Assembly (NCBI RefSeq): GCF_001205715.1
Contig: NZ_AQQZ01000002.1
Location: 181,501-245,500, forward strand
Length of the DNA: 64,000 nucleotides
Direction of reading: 5' to 3'
Source of the DNA: Pseudaestuariivita atlantica
GTDB lineage: Bacteria; Pseudomonadota; Alphaproteobacteria; Rhodobacterales; Rhodobacteraceae
Shown here in pieces: positions 1 through 9,119 of the stretch. A program made the position numbers and the translations under genes. How positions within the stretch are numbered: position 1 is the first letter of the stretch; each line of letters starts with the position of its first letter. Below the pieces are notes generated by a model that saw only the letters and a program-made list of their open reading frames with translations, was not told where the DNA came from and ran no database searches.

Positions 1-291
1 AATGCCGCTCTGTCGCGGGCAGCGCGAGGTCGTGACCGCATGATTGACTTGCGTCCACTTGGGGCTTCAGATGTTGACATATTGTCTACGTCCAAAACCT
101 TTGCAGATGGGATTGAGACCGCCAACGCGCACATAATTGATCTGGCAGACATTTGCATTTTTGGAGGCGCGGACAGGCCCCAGTCACATTCGTCGCGGGC
201 CGCCAAAACGGCGGCAACGAAGAAAAAGACCATTGTCACGATTGATGCAAGCGGCGTTGCTAAAGTTTCACCCGCGCGTCAAGAGTCGTGA
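1..291 (+). CDS. C-terminal part of an unidentified protein (uncertain)
   Basis: The frame is open from the first base of the window and ends with TGA at 289-291, giving about 96 codons; the first internal ATG is at 40. The C-terminal half is rich in Ala, Lys and Thr. The end overlaps the convergent protease gene by 13 nt. I recognise no family. It may be the tail of a gene starting left of the window, or a chance open frame; the moderate length and ordinary composition do not decide this. Confidence 0.3.
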   Translation, partial: NAALSRAARGRDRMIDLRPLGASDVDILSTSKTFADGIETANAHIIDLADICIFGGADRPQSHSSRAAKTAATKKKTIVTIDASGVAKVSPARQES

Positions 292-1721
292 CATTCGACC
301 CTGACAGTGAAATTTCGCCAGTCGCGAACTCTTTCAGCGGAAACAGGCACGGCAGGAGTTTCCGCACGCGTCCACAGAGGTTCAACCGCAAAGCGCCGCA
401 GAAAACGGACAGCTTCGTTAGCTCGGATCACCCAAGCGATATTTTCGACATTCCTGGAAAATTGAGCGGCAGCAGAGACTTTCGAAACAACGACCGCGAC
501 TTGCGCACCACGCCGGTCAAGAACTGGTCCTCCGGAGTTGCCAGGCTGAACGGGCGCTGTGATCTGGATGCGCGTCCGGTCGCCATACAATCCCACAGTA
601 GACGACACTATCCCGTCCGTCAGATTTAGAGATTGGGTCAACGAAAACACGGGATAACCCATGACAAATACCTGCTCGCCCAATCCGATTGACCGCTCGG
701 CGAACCGAACCGGAGACCGGTTTGCGAAACGCGGTGCGACAAGAAGGGCAAGATCCGTACGGACATCAGAACCAATTAGATCAGCGGGCTGGCCATTTAC
801 CGTAAGCCGCCTACATCCTGAAACCACATGGAAATTTGTCAGTATATGACCAGAAAAGGACACAACCGAGCCTGAACCGGATCCAACAACACTGTCGTAC
901 CAGGCCGGTGTATCGCGGCCGCCGGGATAATCCCTCGAGCGCAAGCGCGCTCTGACATCCCCTTTTGCAACTCCTGGACCATCGAACAAAACGAGCGAAT
1001 TCAGAACACGGCTCACAATCGGAAGCAGGCTGCCGCGGGACGATTGTTCGTAGGACAGAGTAATGCCCCGTACCTCATCCCGTCTAATTTGAAAGACATC
1101 TATCTGCTCTGCTCCGTCGCGCAACGAGCGCAAATAGACGTAGTCGCTGGAGCTGCCTTTCACAATCACTTGGCCGGGTTCATCTTTATCGTCGCCGATG
1201 GCCGCTTTTTCCAGTTCTCGCAAAAGGTTAGTGGCAGATACGCCCCAAAAAAAACGCCATAATTCAATCTTGAATCTCCCCGCATCGCGACCGCTATAGG
1301 AGACATGATGGCGCTCTTTTCCTTTCAATTGCGGTCCGTTCAAAAAAGCGTTGGGCATGGCAAGCTGCATACCGGTCCAGTCAATCTTTTCCGTTGAAAA
1401 TTCTGCATCACTGATGGCTTGACGCGCGCGCCGACGAAGCGTTTCACGCTCATCGCGGTCGAGGCGACCGGTCGCCCTGCCATCCAGAGAAATTTGGAAT
1501 TGACGAATTGCTCGGGTCGTTGCGCGATCCTCGACAGCGTTCAATGCACCATCATAAAGACCAAGCCACGCGAGATCCTGCTGCAACTCCAAGACACGTT
1601 GGCTTTCGCTGGCACGCGGCTGCACAAACCCAAGTGCATCCAGAACGCGCGCGGGCGGGTTGGCATAGGAGGCCGCTCCAGCAAATACCAGAGCGACCGA
1701 AATTGCGCTTAAGCGCATCAT
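279..1721 (-). CDS. Secreted trypsin-like serine protease with N-terminal peptidoglycan-binding-like domain
   Basis: This 480-aa protein starts with a signal peptide (about residues 1-20, ending SYA). Residues 41-95 resemble a PG_binding_1 repeat, residues about 110-250 are an unassigned linker, and residues about 270-440 form a trypsin/HtrA-like protease domain. The catalytic triad is visible as TNFHVV (His298), RTDLALL (Asp323) and GNSGGP (Ser396), so it should be active, in the periplasm. There is no PDZ domain, unlike DegP. It is the last gene of the minus-strand operon and its ATG overlaps the stop of the lipoprotein gene by 4 nt. Family and active site are clear. That it executes or regulates the output of the upstream sensing module is inference. 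Confidence 0.9.
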   Translation of the reverse strand: MMRLSAISVALVFAGAASYANPPARVLDALGFVQPRASESQRVLELQQDLAWLGLYDGALNAVEDRATTRAIRQFQISLDGRATGRLDRDERETLRRRARQAISDAEFSTEKIDWTGMQLAMPNAFLNGPQLKGKERHHVSYSGRDAGRFKIELWRFFWGVSATNLLRELEKAAIGDDKDEPGQVIVKGSSSDYVYLRSLRDGAEQIDVFQIRRDEVRGITLSYEQSSRGSLLPIVSRVLNSLVLFDGPGVAKGDVRARLRSRDYPGGRDTPAWYDSVVGSGSGSVVSFSGHILTNFHVVSGCRRLTVNGQPADLIGSDVRTDLALLVAPRFANRSPVRFAERSIGLGEQVFVMGYPVFSLTQSLNLTDGIVSSTVGLYGDRTRIQITAPVQPGNSGGPVLDRRGAQVAVVVSKVSAAAQFSRNVENIAWVIRANEAVRFLRRFAVEPLWTRAETPAVPVSAERVRDWRNFTVRVECHDS

Positions 1722-2542
1722 CCCAGCAGAATTTCCAAGGAATTCAGCTTTCTGTCCACAGCATCACTGGCTCGCTTGTCAGCCGCCCGGATTTGGCTGG
1801 ATTGCGTGCTCACCCGCGCCACGTTTGGCGTTGCGGCGCGCGCTCTGCGATCCCGCGCGTTTTGCGCTGCTCTTTGGTTGGCAACAATTGCGCGGTTAAC
1901 ACCAGTTTCTGCCGCGGTAGCATCCACGTAAGCATCCACCCGTTGCCCAATCCCGTTGAACGCGGCTGATATGATGCGATTGTCCCCTGAAACCTTGGCG
2001 CGAATCTGGCGAAGTTCCGCCTTGGCTTGCGATTTGCTCACCTGTTGCCGTTTGACACGGCTTTCCAAAGCCGCCAGCTGAGAAATTCGGCAGCTGCGCA
2101 GGGAGTTTGCGGCTTTACCAGTGCGGGAAACCAAGGCGCTTTCGCGCGATGCGTCTGCGTTCACTGAACGCAACAGCGCTGCCGCATCGCTGGAACGCTG
2201 TTTCTTTTGGTTGTAATAGGTTGCTGAGTATCCAGCCAAACCGCCTGCAGCAGCACCAATCAACGCGCCACGAGCGCGTTGTTGGCTGTCCCCCCCGGCT
2301 ACAAGTGCGCCAAGTATTCCACCAACAACAGCGCCCGCGACGGCGTTCTGCGTCTGCTTTTGAATTTCAGTACGTCTCGCATCTGAGATCTGCTGGCGGA
2401 ACGGAGTGCAGTTGTCGTTTGGGTCCTGCGCCGTCTGCGTCAGCGTGATTTGCTCGTCACATGCGCCAAGCAGCAGCATTCCCGCGACGGCCAGCACTGC
2501 CGGAGCTGCGCGAACCGTTCGGCCTCTAGGTGAATTCATCAT
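1718..2542 (-). CDS. Outer-membrane-type lipoprotein with glycine-zipper segment (TagQ-like position)
   Basis: The 274-aa product has a lipoprotein signal with lipobox LLGAC (Cys28), and Asp follows the cysteine. A glycine-zipper segment (about residues 67-105, repeated GAxxGG patterns) recalls 17-kDa-antigen-type lipoproteins. The rest (about 110-270) is helical and rich in Ala, Arg and Gln. It sits directly after the FGE-like gene (22 bp gap) and overlaps the protease gene by 4 nt. In the Pseudomonas TagQRST set a lipoprotein (TagQ) anchors the FGE-like TagR. The correspondence here rests on position and architecture, not on recognised sequence identity. Confidence 0.75.
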   Translation of the reverse strand: MMNSPRGRTVRAAPAVLAVAGMLLLGACDEQITLTQTAQDPNDNCTPFRQQISDARRTEIQKQTQNAVAGAVVGGILGALVAGGDSQQRARGALIGAAAGGLAGYSATYYNQKKQRSSDAAALLRSVNADASRESALVSRTGKAANSLRSCRISQLAALESRVKRQQVSKSQAKAELRQIRAKVSGDNRIISAAFNGIGQRVDAYVDATAAETGVNRAIVANQRAAQNARDRRARAATPNVARVSTQSSQIRAADKRASDAVDRKLNSLEILLG

Positions 2543-2564
2543 TTATATCCCTCCTCTGAATTGA

Positions 2565-4505
2565 CTATGGTTGTTGGTCTGGAAATTCCCGCGCTCTTAA
2601 GTCTCTGGTTGCGTCGAGTTGCTTCAGCCAATCACGACGCATGGTTTCGCTGACACGGTCGCGGTTGTCGCGGACTGCCTTATGGTGTTGCTCAAACAGT
2701 TCATGATAAGCTCCGAACACCTCGATGCTGGCCCCTCCAAGGCCGCGCTTGCTCGACCTGATCTGACGAAAGACAAACGGCTCTGCCTGCTCGGCGAGGT
2801 CAGAATGAACCCGCAAATAAAGATCAAAGGTCGCCTGTATCCGGCGCTCGTTCACAGCGATACGAGTACGCAGTCGCTGGATTGCTTCACGGTTTTCGGC
2901 AGAAAGTGCCCCCCCGGCACGAACCTGCTTTACGCCTTCCATTGCTGCGTACATGTTGCGCCCGATACGGTCGATCAAGTTGGCACTAACGATAGCCGAC
3001 CGGATCGACATCAAGACCGTTTCCCCAGCCTGCCGTTGAAGTGCAGTGTTCAGCCGATCCAGTTCAATTTGCAGAGCGCTGGTGCGTTGCGACAGTTCTG
3101 CCTCTGTCACCTGACCGGCTTCAATACGGGCCCGCAGCCGCTCCACTTCTTGGCTAAGCGCCTGGCTTTGGTCGCCGGTGGAGTCATTTGTCTCATTCGA
3201 CAATCGTGCATGAGCGTCAACAAAGGCTTGTTCCAACGGTTGGTTTGCGCGGCCTTCTCTATACGGATCTCCCGTATCACGCCGTCCGGCGAATACTGGT
3301 GCCGAGATCATCAGCCGCATTCCCATCGACGCGCTGGCCCCCTCGCCGTCCAGCGTAAACAGCGCCGCGGCCTCGGTCCTGCGCCCAACGGTGTTTTGCG
3401 TCCGCAGGAACTTCGAACTACCGCCCTTTGTGGTGACACCGCCTATCTGGCCGGCCAAACCATCGGGGCGCGTGGGCCGAAAGAGGTCGAGCACGATCTC
3501 TTCCGCGTTGCAGACAACATCGTACAGTCCCAAAAGATTGGGTGATTTCCGGCCAACCGGTCCAAGCACCTGATCCCGCTGCCGGGGTTCATCGGCACAA
3601 ACTTCATTGAGTTCTGCCGCCCGCTGCGTGTCGCCTGCGTCATCTGTAGCCTGTACTGCGGGCATGCGCTGGTTGCGCGATTGTTTGGTAACAAATGCCT
3701 GCCCGCCCCGCGCCGCATATTCCCACTCGGCTTCAGTTGGCAACCTGACATAACCGGTCGCGCCCTGCTCCCAAGGCAGTATTGGATCTGCACCGCGATC
3801 GAGTCGAGCCGCATCATTGCGGATCAGCCAATTGCCGTAGGTGCGCCCGAACTCAACCGCGTCAAACCACGAGAGACCACCCTGTGCATTGATGTTGCGG
3901 AGCTTTGTCGTTTCGAAGGCGGTCGCCAGCAATGCTTCGAAATCAACGCAGCCTGGCGCGTCTGCCGTCGCGGTGTCCGCCAAGGGTAATTCGAAAAGCC
4001 CCAACTCATGCAGAGCCCACTGCAATTCGGTGACTTCGTAGCGCGCCATATAATATGACCGCGCCTTGATGTTGACGAGTGTGGAAGACACGCCGTTCAG
4101 GCCGGTCTCCGCTATGCTGAACACGCCACCGACCGGTGCATCCCAAGGTCCGTTTGACAAAATGTTCTGCGGTGTTTCGGACGTCACATCCAGCGATCGC
4201 CCAAAGGCTCCGACCGCTTGTGATAACGCGTCATCGACCAATATGTCCACGCGACGGAACACCATGGCACGGCCGCACGGCATCGGCAGTGTCACCGTAA
4301 CCGGCAACGCAGCGCCGCCTTCTTTCTCTGGACACGGGATATCGTCGAGCGTTTGAGCGCCGTCTTCGATCAACTTTTGCCTTGCTTCCGTCCAACTGGC
4401 GGGATCGTCAATTTGGCACCAGTCTTCCTTCTCACCTATTGCCTGCGCCTCGACGCTTGAAGCAGCCAAAAGCAATGCAATGCAAACGGCGGAAGGTCTA
4501 ATCAC
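2565..4505 (-). CDS. Periplasmic FGE-sulfatase-like (TagR-like) protein with C-terminal coiled coil
   Basis: I chose a GTG start at 4505: it follows AAGGA, overlaps the permease stop by 8 nt, and gives a clean signal peptide (residues 1-20, ending VEA). The 646-aa product has an FGE-sulfatase fold at about 150-402, shown by YMARYEVT near 152, LPTEAEWEYAARGG (255-268), SPNLLGLYDVV and TKGGSS (359-364). In active formylglycine-generating enzymes two catalytic cysteines follow the GGS motif. Here the segment after it (365-400) has no cysteine, so the protein is probably a non-enzymatic sensor or scaffold like TagR. Residues about 443-560 are predicted coiled coil, an unusual extension. It lies between the FtsX permease and the lipoprotein gene. 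Confidence 0.85.
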   Translation of the reverse strand: MIRPSAVCIALLLAASSVEAQAIGEKEDWCQIDDPASWTEARQKLIEDGAQTLDDIPCPEKEGGAALPVTVTLPMPCGRAMVFRRVDILVDDALSQAVGAFGRSLDVTSETPQNILSNGPWDAPVGGVFSIAETGLNGVSSTLVNIKARSYYMARYEVTELQWALHELGLFELPLADTATADAPGCVDFEALLATAFETTKLRNINAQGGLSWFDAVEFGRTYGNWLIRNDAARLDRGADPILPWEQGATGYVRLPTEAEWEYAARGGQAFVTKQSRNQRMPAVQATDDAGDTQRAAELNEVCADEPRQRDQVLGPVGRKSPNLLGLYDVVCNAEEIVLDLFRPTRPDGLAGQIGGVTTKGGSSKFLRTQNTVGRRTEAAALFTLDGEGASASMGMRLMISAPVFAGRRDTGDPYREGRANQPLEQAFVDAHARLSNETNDSTGDQSQALSQEVERLRARIEAGQVTEAELSQRTSALQIELDRLNTALQRQAGETVLMSIRSAIVSANLIDRIGRNMYAAMEGVKQVRAGGALSAENREAIQRLRTRIAVNERRIQATFDLYLRVHSDLAEQAEPFVFRQIRSSKRGLGGASIEVFGAYHELFEQHHKAVRDNRDRVSETMRRDWLKQLDATRDLRAREFPDQQP

Positions 4506-5721
4506 GGCGCAATCCTTCAGTTGGTTCCAGCGACGCTGTCTGTAACCCGGCCACTGAACCGGACAACGCGCCTGCCGCCAGTGTGGCCAACAAGGCAATT
4601 ACAAAATGTCGAGACTGCATCAGAGCGACATCCCCGCTCAGTCCGGCGAGTCCTTCAAGCGCGCTGTTCAGGAGAGGCTGAGCGACGACGAAAGCGCCAA
4701 ACGCAAAAAGCGCGCCGAGGCCTCCGATAAAAATGCCTTGTAACGATGGGATCAAAGCAAGCTCTAGGCTGCGCAACCCAAGCAACCGCAAAACCGCTAG
4801 TTCTCGCGCCTTTTCAACTGCTGCCGCCGCCAGATGCAGTCCCAGCGTAACCAAAAAACCCGCGGCGGCGAGGGTTGAAACAACAAGAAAGACCCAGCCC
4901 AGTCCAGTTTCAATGGCAAGCGTCGTTTCGATCTCTTCCGCCCGGGTGCGCACATCCAGCCCCTCGCGTAGCAAATGATCCCGCAAACCGGGCACGGTCC
5001 GAACATCGGTTGCATACAGACGAAAGCTTGCAAAAGACGGCGCGGCGGTACTAGAGGACGCACGAACACCCTCCCAACCGAGCTTTTCCACCGCGAATCC
5101 CTGTCGATAACGCTCAATTGCGTCTTCCAAAGAGCGGGTGACAAAAATGTCGTCAGTCTGCAGCAGGTCCCGGGGAATAACGTCCCGAACAAGCACCCTG
5201 TGGCGTTCGCGTTGCTGCTCATCGTTCACGAAACGCCGTACAATCAACGTTACTGTGTCGCCCGGAACAGCCTTAGCTTCCTGAGCAGCACGAGCCGTCA
5301 TGACAATCTCCGACAATCCACGCGGAACCTCATGTCCGGCCAACAAAGGGTCACCCTGATCTGTTGGGATCAGGCGCGTTTCCAACAGGGAGCGACCATC
5401 GGCACCACGCAACCTCACGGATGATGCGAGGTAGTTTGCACGCGGGAGCAGAAAGCCGACGTCGTCACGCGCTTGCAATGCAGCGAACCACTCAGGGGAA
5501 AGCTCGGTATCGCGCACCAAGCTTATTTCGCGAATGCGCGGGTCGGTTCGCATAGTGTCGATCAACGACGTGATGACGCCGAACTTTAAGGCGAACAGCA
5601 AAAGCAGCGGTGTCAGTGCCGCAGCCACCGCAACCACGAGACACGCCGTGGACTGCCAGGCGTGCCGCAAATCGCGCACTGCAAGCCAAGCGACCAGACC
5701 TATGCGAAGCCGGGCAATCAC
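4498..5721 (-). CDS. FtsX/MacB-type ABC transporter permease (TagS-like)
   Basis: A 407-aa inner-membrane protein with the layout of FtsX-domain permeases: one N-terminal TM (about 25-50), a large extracytoplasmic domain (about 55-270), then three C-terminal TM segments (about 275-300, 320-345, 370-395). It ends ASLEPTEGLRRD, the typical last motif of the MacB/LolC superfamily. The start overlaps the ATPase stop by 4 nt, so the two should form one transporter. Such proteins are mechanotransmitters or lipoprotein extractors rather than classical pumps. The neighbouring FGE-like and VWA genes point to the TagS subtype; this is inference from context. Confidence 0.88.
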   Translation of the reverse strand: MIARLRIGLVAWLAVRDLRHAWQSTACLVVAVAAALTPLLLLFALKFGVITSLIDTMRTDPRIREISLVRDTELSPEWFAALQARDDVGFLLPRANYLASSVRLRGADGRSLLETRLIPTDQGDPLLAGHEVPRGLSEIVMTARAAQEAKAVPGDTVTLIVRRFVNDEQQRERHRVLVRDVIPRDLLQTDDIFVTRSLEDAIERYRQGFAVEKLGWEGVRASSSTAAPSFASFRLYATDVRTVPGLRDHLLREGLDVRTRAEEIETTLAIETGLGWVFLVVSTLAAAGFLVTLGLHLAAAAVEKARELAVLRLLGLRSLELALIPSLQGIFIGGLGALFAFGAFVVAQPLLNSALEGLAGLSGDVALMQSRHFVIALLATLAAGALSGSVAGLQTASLEPTEGLRRD

Positions 5722-6491
5722 GCCGCCACCAACCGGGCCGAAATAAGTTCGGATGTCTTTTCGACTTCAACAAAGTGGAGCGAAAAATCAAAGGCTGAAA
5801 GAAGATCAAAGTTGTGGCTGGCGACAATCACGGTAGCATTCTGCTGCGTCGCGGTTGCACAGATCGCGTCCATGACCTCCAAGCTTGTGTCCGGATCCAG
5901 CGCCGCCGTTGGCTCATCCGCAATCAGGATAGGGACGCCCGGCGCTAAAGCCCGCAGAACAGCAGCGCGTTGGCGCTGCCCACCTGAAAGCGTGGCGGGA
6001 TAACGGTTGAGAAGATCGCCAATGTCCATCGCATTCGCCAATTCGTGGATTTTGGTGCGTTGCTTGTGGTGCGAACCTTGTGACAATTCCGCCGCCAACA
6101 GAGCGTTTTCCAAGACTGTCAAGTAAGGTAACAAGCCGCCATCCTGAATGACGAAACCAACGCATTGCGCGCGGATTTGGGCAAGTGCGGACACCTCTCG
6201 ATTGGTCAACAGCGGCGTCACATCCATCAGGCGGCCATCGCCATAAGGTGCGATGTCGAATCCGCGCACTGTATCCGGCCAAGACAACAGCCCCAGGAAC
6301 TCCAGAAAAGTCGTTTTCCCGCTGCCGCTTGGGCCAACAATACCAAGCCGTGCCCCTTGACGCGCGTGAAAGGAGTCAAGCTCCAGCGCATAAGGCACCG
6401 ATGCGCGGGGTTTACGCGAAATCCGAGCGCCATCCACGCGCACAGACGTCAGTGGCGACAGGCTGTCAGACACGCGGGCCGCGTCGGTCAC
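5718..6491 (-). CDS. ABC transporter ATP-binding protein (LolD/MacB-type, TagT-like)
   Basis: The 257-aa ATPase shows all the required motifs: Walker A GPSGSGKT (53-60), Q-loop Gln116, signature LSGGQ (168-172), Walker B ILIADEP (188-194) and H-loop His226. It therefore should hydrolyse ATP. It resembles the LolD/FtsE/MacB subgroup that drives FtsX-type permeases, and its neighbour is exactly such a permease, overlapping by 4 nt. Its start overlaps the stop of the VWA gene by 4 nt, tying the transporter to the VWA protein. Confidence 0.93.
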   Translation of the reverse strand: MTDAARVSDSLSPLTSVRVDGARISRKPRASVPYALELDSFHARQGARLGIVGPSGSGKTTFLEFLGLLSWPDTVRGFDIAPYGDGRLMDVTPLLTNREVSALAQIRAQCVGFVIQDGGLLPYLTVLENALLAAELSQGSHHKQRTKIHELANAMDIGDLLNRYPATLSGGQRQRAAVLRALAPGVPILIADEPTAALDPDTSLEVMDAICATATQQNATVIVASHNFDLLSAFDFSLHFVEVEKTSELISARLVAA

Positions 6492-9037
6492 GGCAAATTG
6501 CTCAAGCGGATGGCCGTTGCCTCAAGCCCAGGGTCTCCAGCTCCGAAGTCCATCCAGAGGCTGGTCTGGTCGAAAATGTTGGCGTAGATTGTCTGTTTGC
6601 CTTCGATTTGCTCAATGAACTCCTGCCGCAGTGCCACACTCAGGCTAGACCAGTAATCCCTGTTCAACCGAAGCACCTGGCTTTTGTAGGGCAGGTTCTG
6701 GAGGAAGCTGGGCAAGAGCGTTTGGATCGCTTGCCTTTCATCCGCACGCACGGCATCCGGATCTGTCGACATCTCTGCCGCCAAAAGCTGGAGATTGTCG
6801 AAAAAGACTTCGGGGTCATCGCCACCTGATCGAAAGGCGTCAACGATCAGGTCAAGCCGCTTGTCGAGGGTCGATAGTTGGTTACGCGTCAGGAATACGC
6901 TGACCTGCAACGTCTCGACATCGGGGTCAACCAGATCACGGTCCGACGCCCATCCCGCGAGAAATGATGGTGCGTCGCCTCCGCTTTGACGACTGAGGCT
7001 TTCGAGCTGCGCTCGGAAAATTTCGTTTTGCGCCGCGTCTGCCAAAAGGCCCGGCTTGGACGGCGATGGGATTTCTTCCAGCTCTATATTGCCGCCCGGC
7101 GCACCAATCAGTTGGCCGGAGTTCGCCTTGAACACAGATTCAGCGATACGGTTGGCGAGTAGGTCTATTTCTGCAGCGAATCGCTCATCAGATGTGGCAT
7201 CGGCACGCACATACTTTGCAGTGTTCTCATCACCCGTTTGCGATAATTCCCGGAACTGATCTTCGGCTTCGGCATCGTTGTTGTTGCGTTGGTTTGTCGG
7301 AGTAATAAGGTGAACCGGCAGAATGACAATATTCTTGTCGCGCGCCAATTGTGCAACTGAACCCGCTGTTTCTCCCTGGTATGTGGCCAAGGGGTCGCGT
7401 CCCGTCCGCGCAGACGCATCCGTAACAAGAACGATCAGCCGGGCATCATATGGTGTCCAGTCGTTGTCCTCGATCGCCTCAATCAAACCGGCAAAGACAT
7501 CTTCCTTGAAATCTATCGTAGGTTTCTTGGCTTCACGCATCTGCTCCATGTTGGAAAGGATTTGTCGCGGCGATGTCTCGGGATCCAGAGGTTGGAACAT
7601 TCGGGTTACGTATTCGATCCCTGCGTTGTCGTGTTTTATGTTGTCACGGAAGCCAAGCAGGCCAAACGATATGAATGAGGTACTCTCGAACTGTTCAAAG
7701 GCGCGATAAAAGCGTTCAATGGTCTCGTAAGTCCGTTCCAAGAACGGACGCATCGAAACCGTTGTGTCGATCACAAACACAACCCCAACGCGCAATTCAC
7801 CATCTTCGGCGGCCAATTGGCCCGCGTCGTTTTCGAAACTCTGCGAATCCCGTGTGCCGACAGATTGCGCAGTTGCGGGTATAGCTGCAACCTTCAAAAG
7901 AGTTGTTTCGACTGTGCCGTCAAACAGCTCGGGCCGCCAATCCAGGATTGGCAGTAGGTAGGGTTGATCCGAAAAACTGACGGCCGTCTCCGGCTCGATC
8001 GCAACGAGGCGACGATCCCAATTGGGCTCAGCGTCCGGTTGATCGGCAATACGGCGCTTTTCCTCCTCCAACGTCTGATAGATGGATTGCGCTTCGTTGC
8101 GGAATGAAAACGAGTTAACCAGATCCGCGAGCATCGTTTCGCGCTCAAAAAACACAACGCGGCTACGCTTCCCGCGTGGCGCGAATTGCATCACAAGCAT
8201 GGAAGACCACGGCAAGGTTTCATCAACCTTCACCCATCCCGATGGCGGCTCCCGCAAGCTGTCGCCCACTTCAAGCCAGCTTTTACCGTTGGCCGAACTT
8301 TCGGCAAAAACATACAGAACCGAGAACGTGGGTAGCGCACCCGTGACATCACCTTCCGAAGCCGACCCGTACAGTTGGGCACTAGGAAGCGAGATTGCCC
8401 GCCGGTACAGCCCTTCGGTACCTTCAACAAACAGCGGTTCGCGTACGGCGCCAGGGGCAGCAACTTCGGGGGCCTCGTTAGGCTGCGACTCGTCTACCTC
8501 CGGGGCTTCAGGCTCGGCCACCTCTGGCGCTTCGGGCTTGTCCGTCTGAGGGGGAGCCTCTGGATCGGCTTCCGCAACAACCGGAGGAGCGGCAGCTTCT
8601 GGCGGCGCTTCGCCCGCTGCAACCTTGTCTTCGACGCTCACCAGCGCGGTTTCCCGAGCGTCTAGCGTTTGTGAGATCGCGTCTAGCGCCTCGGCGTAGT
8701 CCAGAAGAGCAGACGTCGCCGCATCAAGACCTACCGTTCCGTTTCCTTCATTGTCGCATACAATGATCGGCCTCAGATCTTCACCGAACTGATCTAGGCT
8801 CAACCGCGGAATTTCCGGAGCTTTTGGCACTGAAGACCGCCACCCCACCGGCAATTTCAAAACGCGGAATGTCTGTCCATCAGCCCGCGCGGACAATCGA
8901 CGAGCCTGTTTCGAAATGTTCTGTGCTTCGTCACGCAGTCCCCGAATCTCACTTTCAGTTTCCGAATTGCATTCTGCAGCGGCAACGGGAAAAGATATCA
9001 AACATGCAAAAATGCACGCAAAAATCATGCGGACCAT
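6488..9037 (-). CDS. Secreted VWA-domain protein resembling the periplasmic part of PpkA
   Basis: An 849-aa protein with a signal peptide (1-21, ending AAA), a helical N-terminal region (25-140), an acidic Pro/Ala/Glu linker (140-200), an SH3-like segment (about 205-290) and a VWA domain (about 415-640). The MIDAS motif is D424-T-T-V-S428, with Thr in the middle position; LVTDAS lies further on. The VWA opening (VVFVIDTT.SM) resembles the C-terminal domain of T6SS-associated PpkA, but there is no kinase domain and no TM segment. It is thus a freely periplasmic relative. An 82-bp gap with an inverted repeat precedes it, so expression of the downstream half of the operon may be separately controlled. 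Confidence 0.85.
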   Translation of the reverse strand: MVRMIFACIFACLISFPVAAAECNSETESEIRGLRDEAQNISKQARRLSARADGQTFRVLKLPVGWRSSVPKAPEIPRLSLDQFGEDLRPIIVCDNEGNGTVGLDAATSALLDYAEALDAISQTLDARETALVSVEDKVAAGEAPPEAAAPPVVAEADPEAPPQTDKPEAPEVAEPEAPEVDESQPNEAPEVAAPGAVREPLFVEGTEGLYRRAISLPSAQLYGSASEGDVTGALPTFSVLYVFAESSANGKSWLEVGDSLREPPSGWVKVDETLPWSSMLVMQFAPRGKRSRVVFFERETMLADLVNSFSFRNEAQSIYQTLEEEKRRIADQPDAEPNWDRRLVAIEPETAVSFSDQPYLLPILDWRPELFDGTVETTLLKVAAIPATAQSVGTRDSQSFENDAGQLAAEDGELRVGVVFVIDTTVSMRPFLERTYETIERFYRAFEQFESTSFISFGLLGFRDNIKHDNAGIEYVTRMFQPLDPETSPRQILSNMEQMREAKKPTIDFKEDVFAGLIEAIEDNDWTPYDARLIVLVTDASARTGRDPLATYQGETAGSVAQLARDKNIVILPVHLITPTNQRNNNDAEAEDQFRELSQTGDENTAKYVRADATSDERFAAEIDLLANRIAESVFKANSGQLIGAPGGNIELEEIPSPSKPGLLADAAQNEIFRAQLESLSRQSGGDAPSFLAGWASDRDLVDPDVETLQVSVFLTRNQLSTLDKRLDLIVDAFRSGGDDPEVFFDNLQLLAAEMSTDPDAVRADERQAIQTLLPSFLQNLPYKSQVLRLNRDYWSSLSVALRQEFIEQIEGKQTIYANIFDQTSLWMDFGAGDPGLEATAIRLSNLP

Positions 9038-9054
9038 AAAATCAACTCCCTATA

Positions 9055-9090
9055 ATTGACAAGCTTTTAAATATCGGCGATTCTGTCAAT
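9055..9090. promoter_or_regulatory. Inverted repeat ATTGACA-N22-TGTCAAT before the VWA gene
   Basis: The 82-bp gap between the small membrane protein gene and the VWA gene is A+T-rich and holds a perfect 7-bp inverted repeat, ATTGACA (9055-9061) and TGTCAAT (9084-9090). Read on the minus strand the upstream arm gives a consensus -35 hexamer TTGACA, although no good -10 stands 16-18 bp away. It could be an operator or an internal promoter element of the operon. Confidence 0.35.
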
Positions 9091-9119
9091 AGGTTTTGCA
9101 GGATTTTTTTTTGAGCGCC

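Noticed and set aside
279-9037. Type VI secretion system proper
   Set aside because: No Tss, Hcp, VgrG, ClpV, kinase or phosphatase gene is visible; only the accessory sensing module is present.
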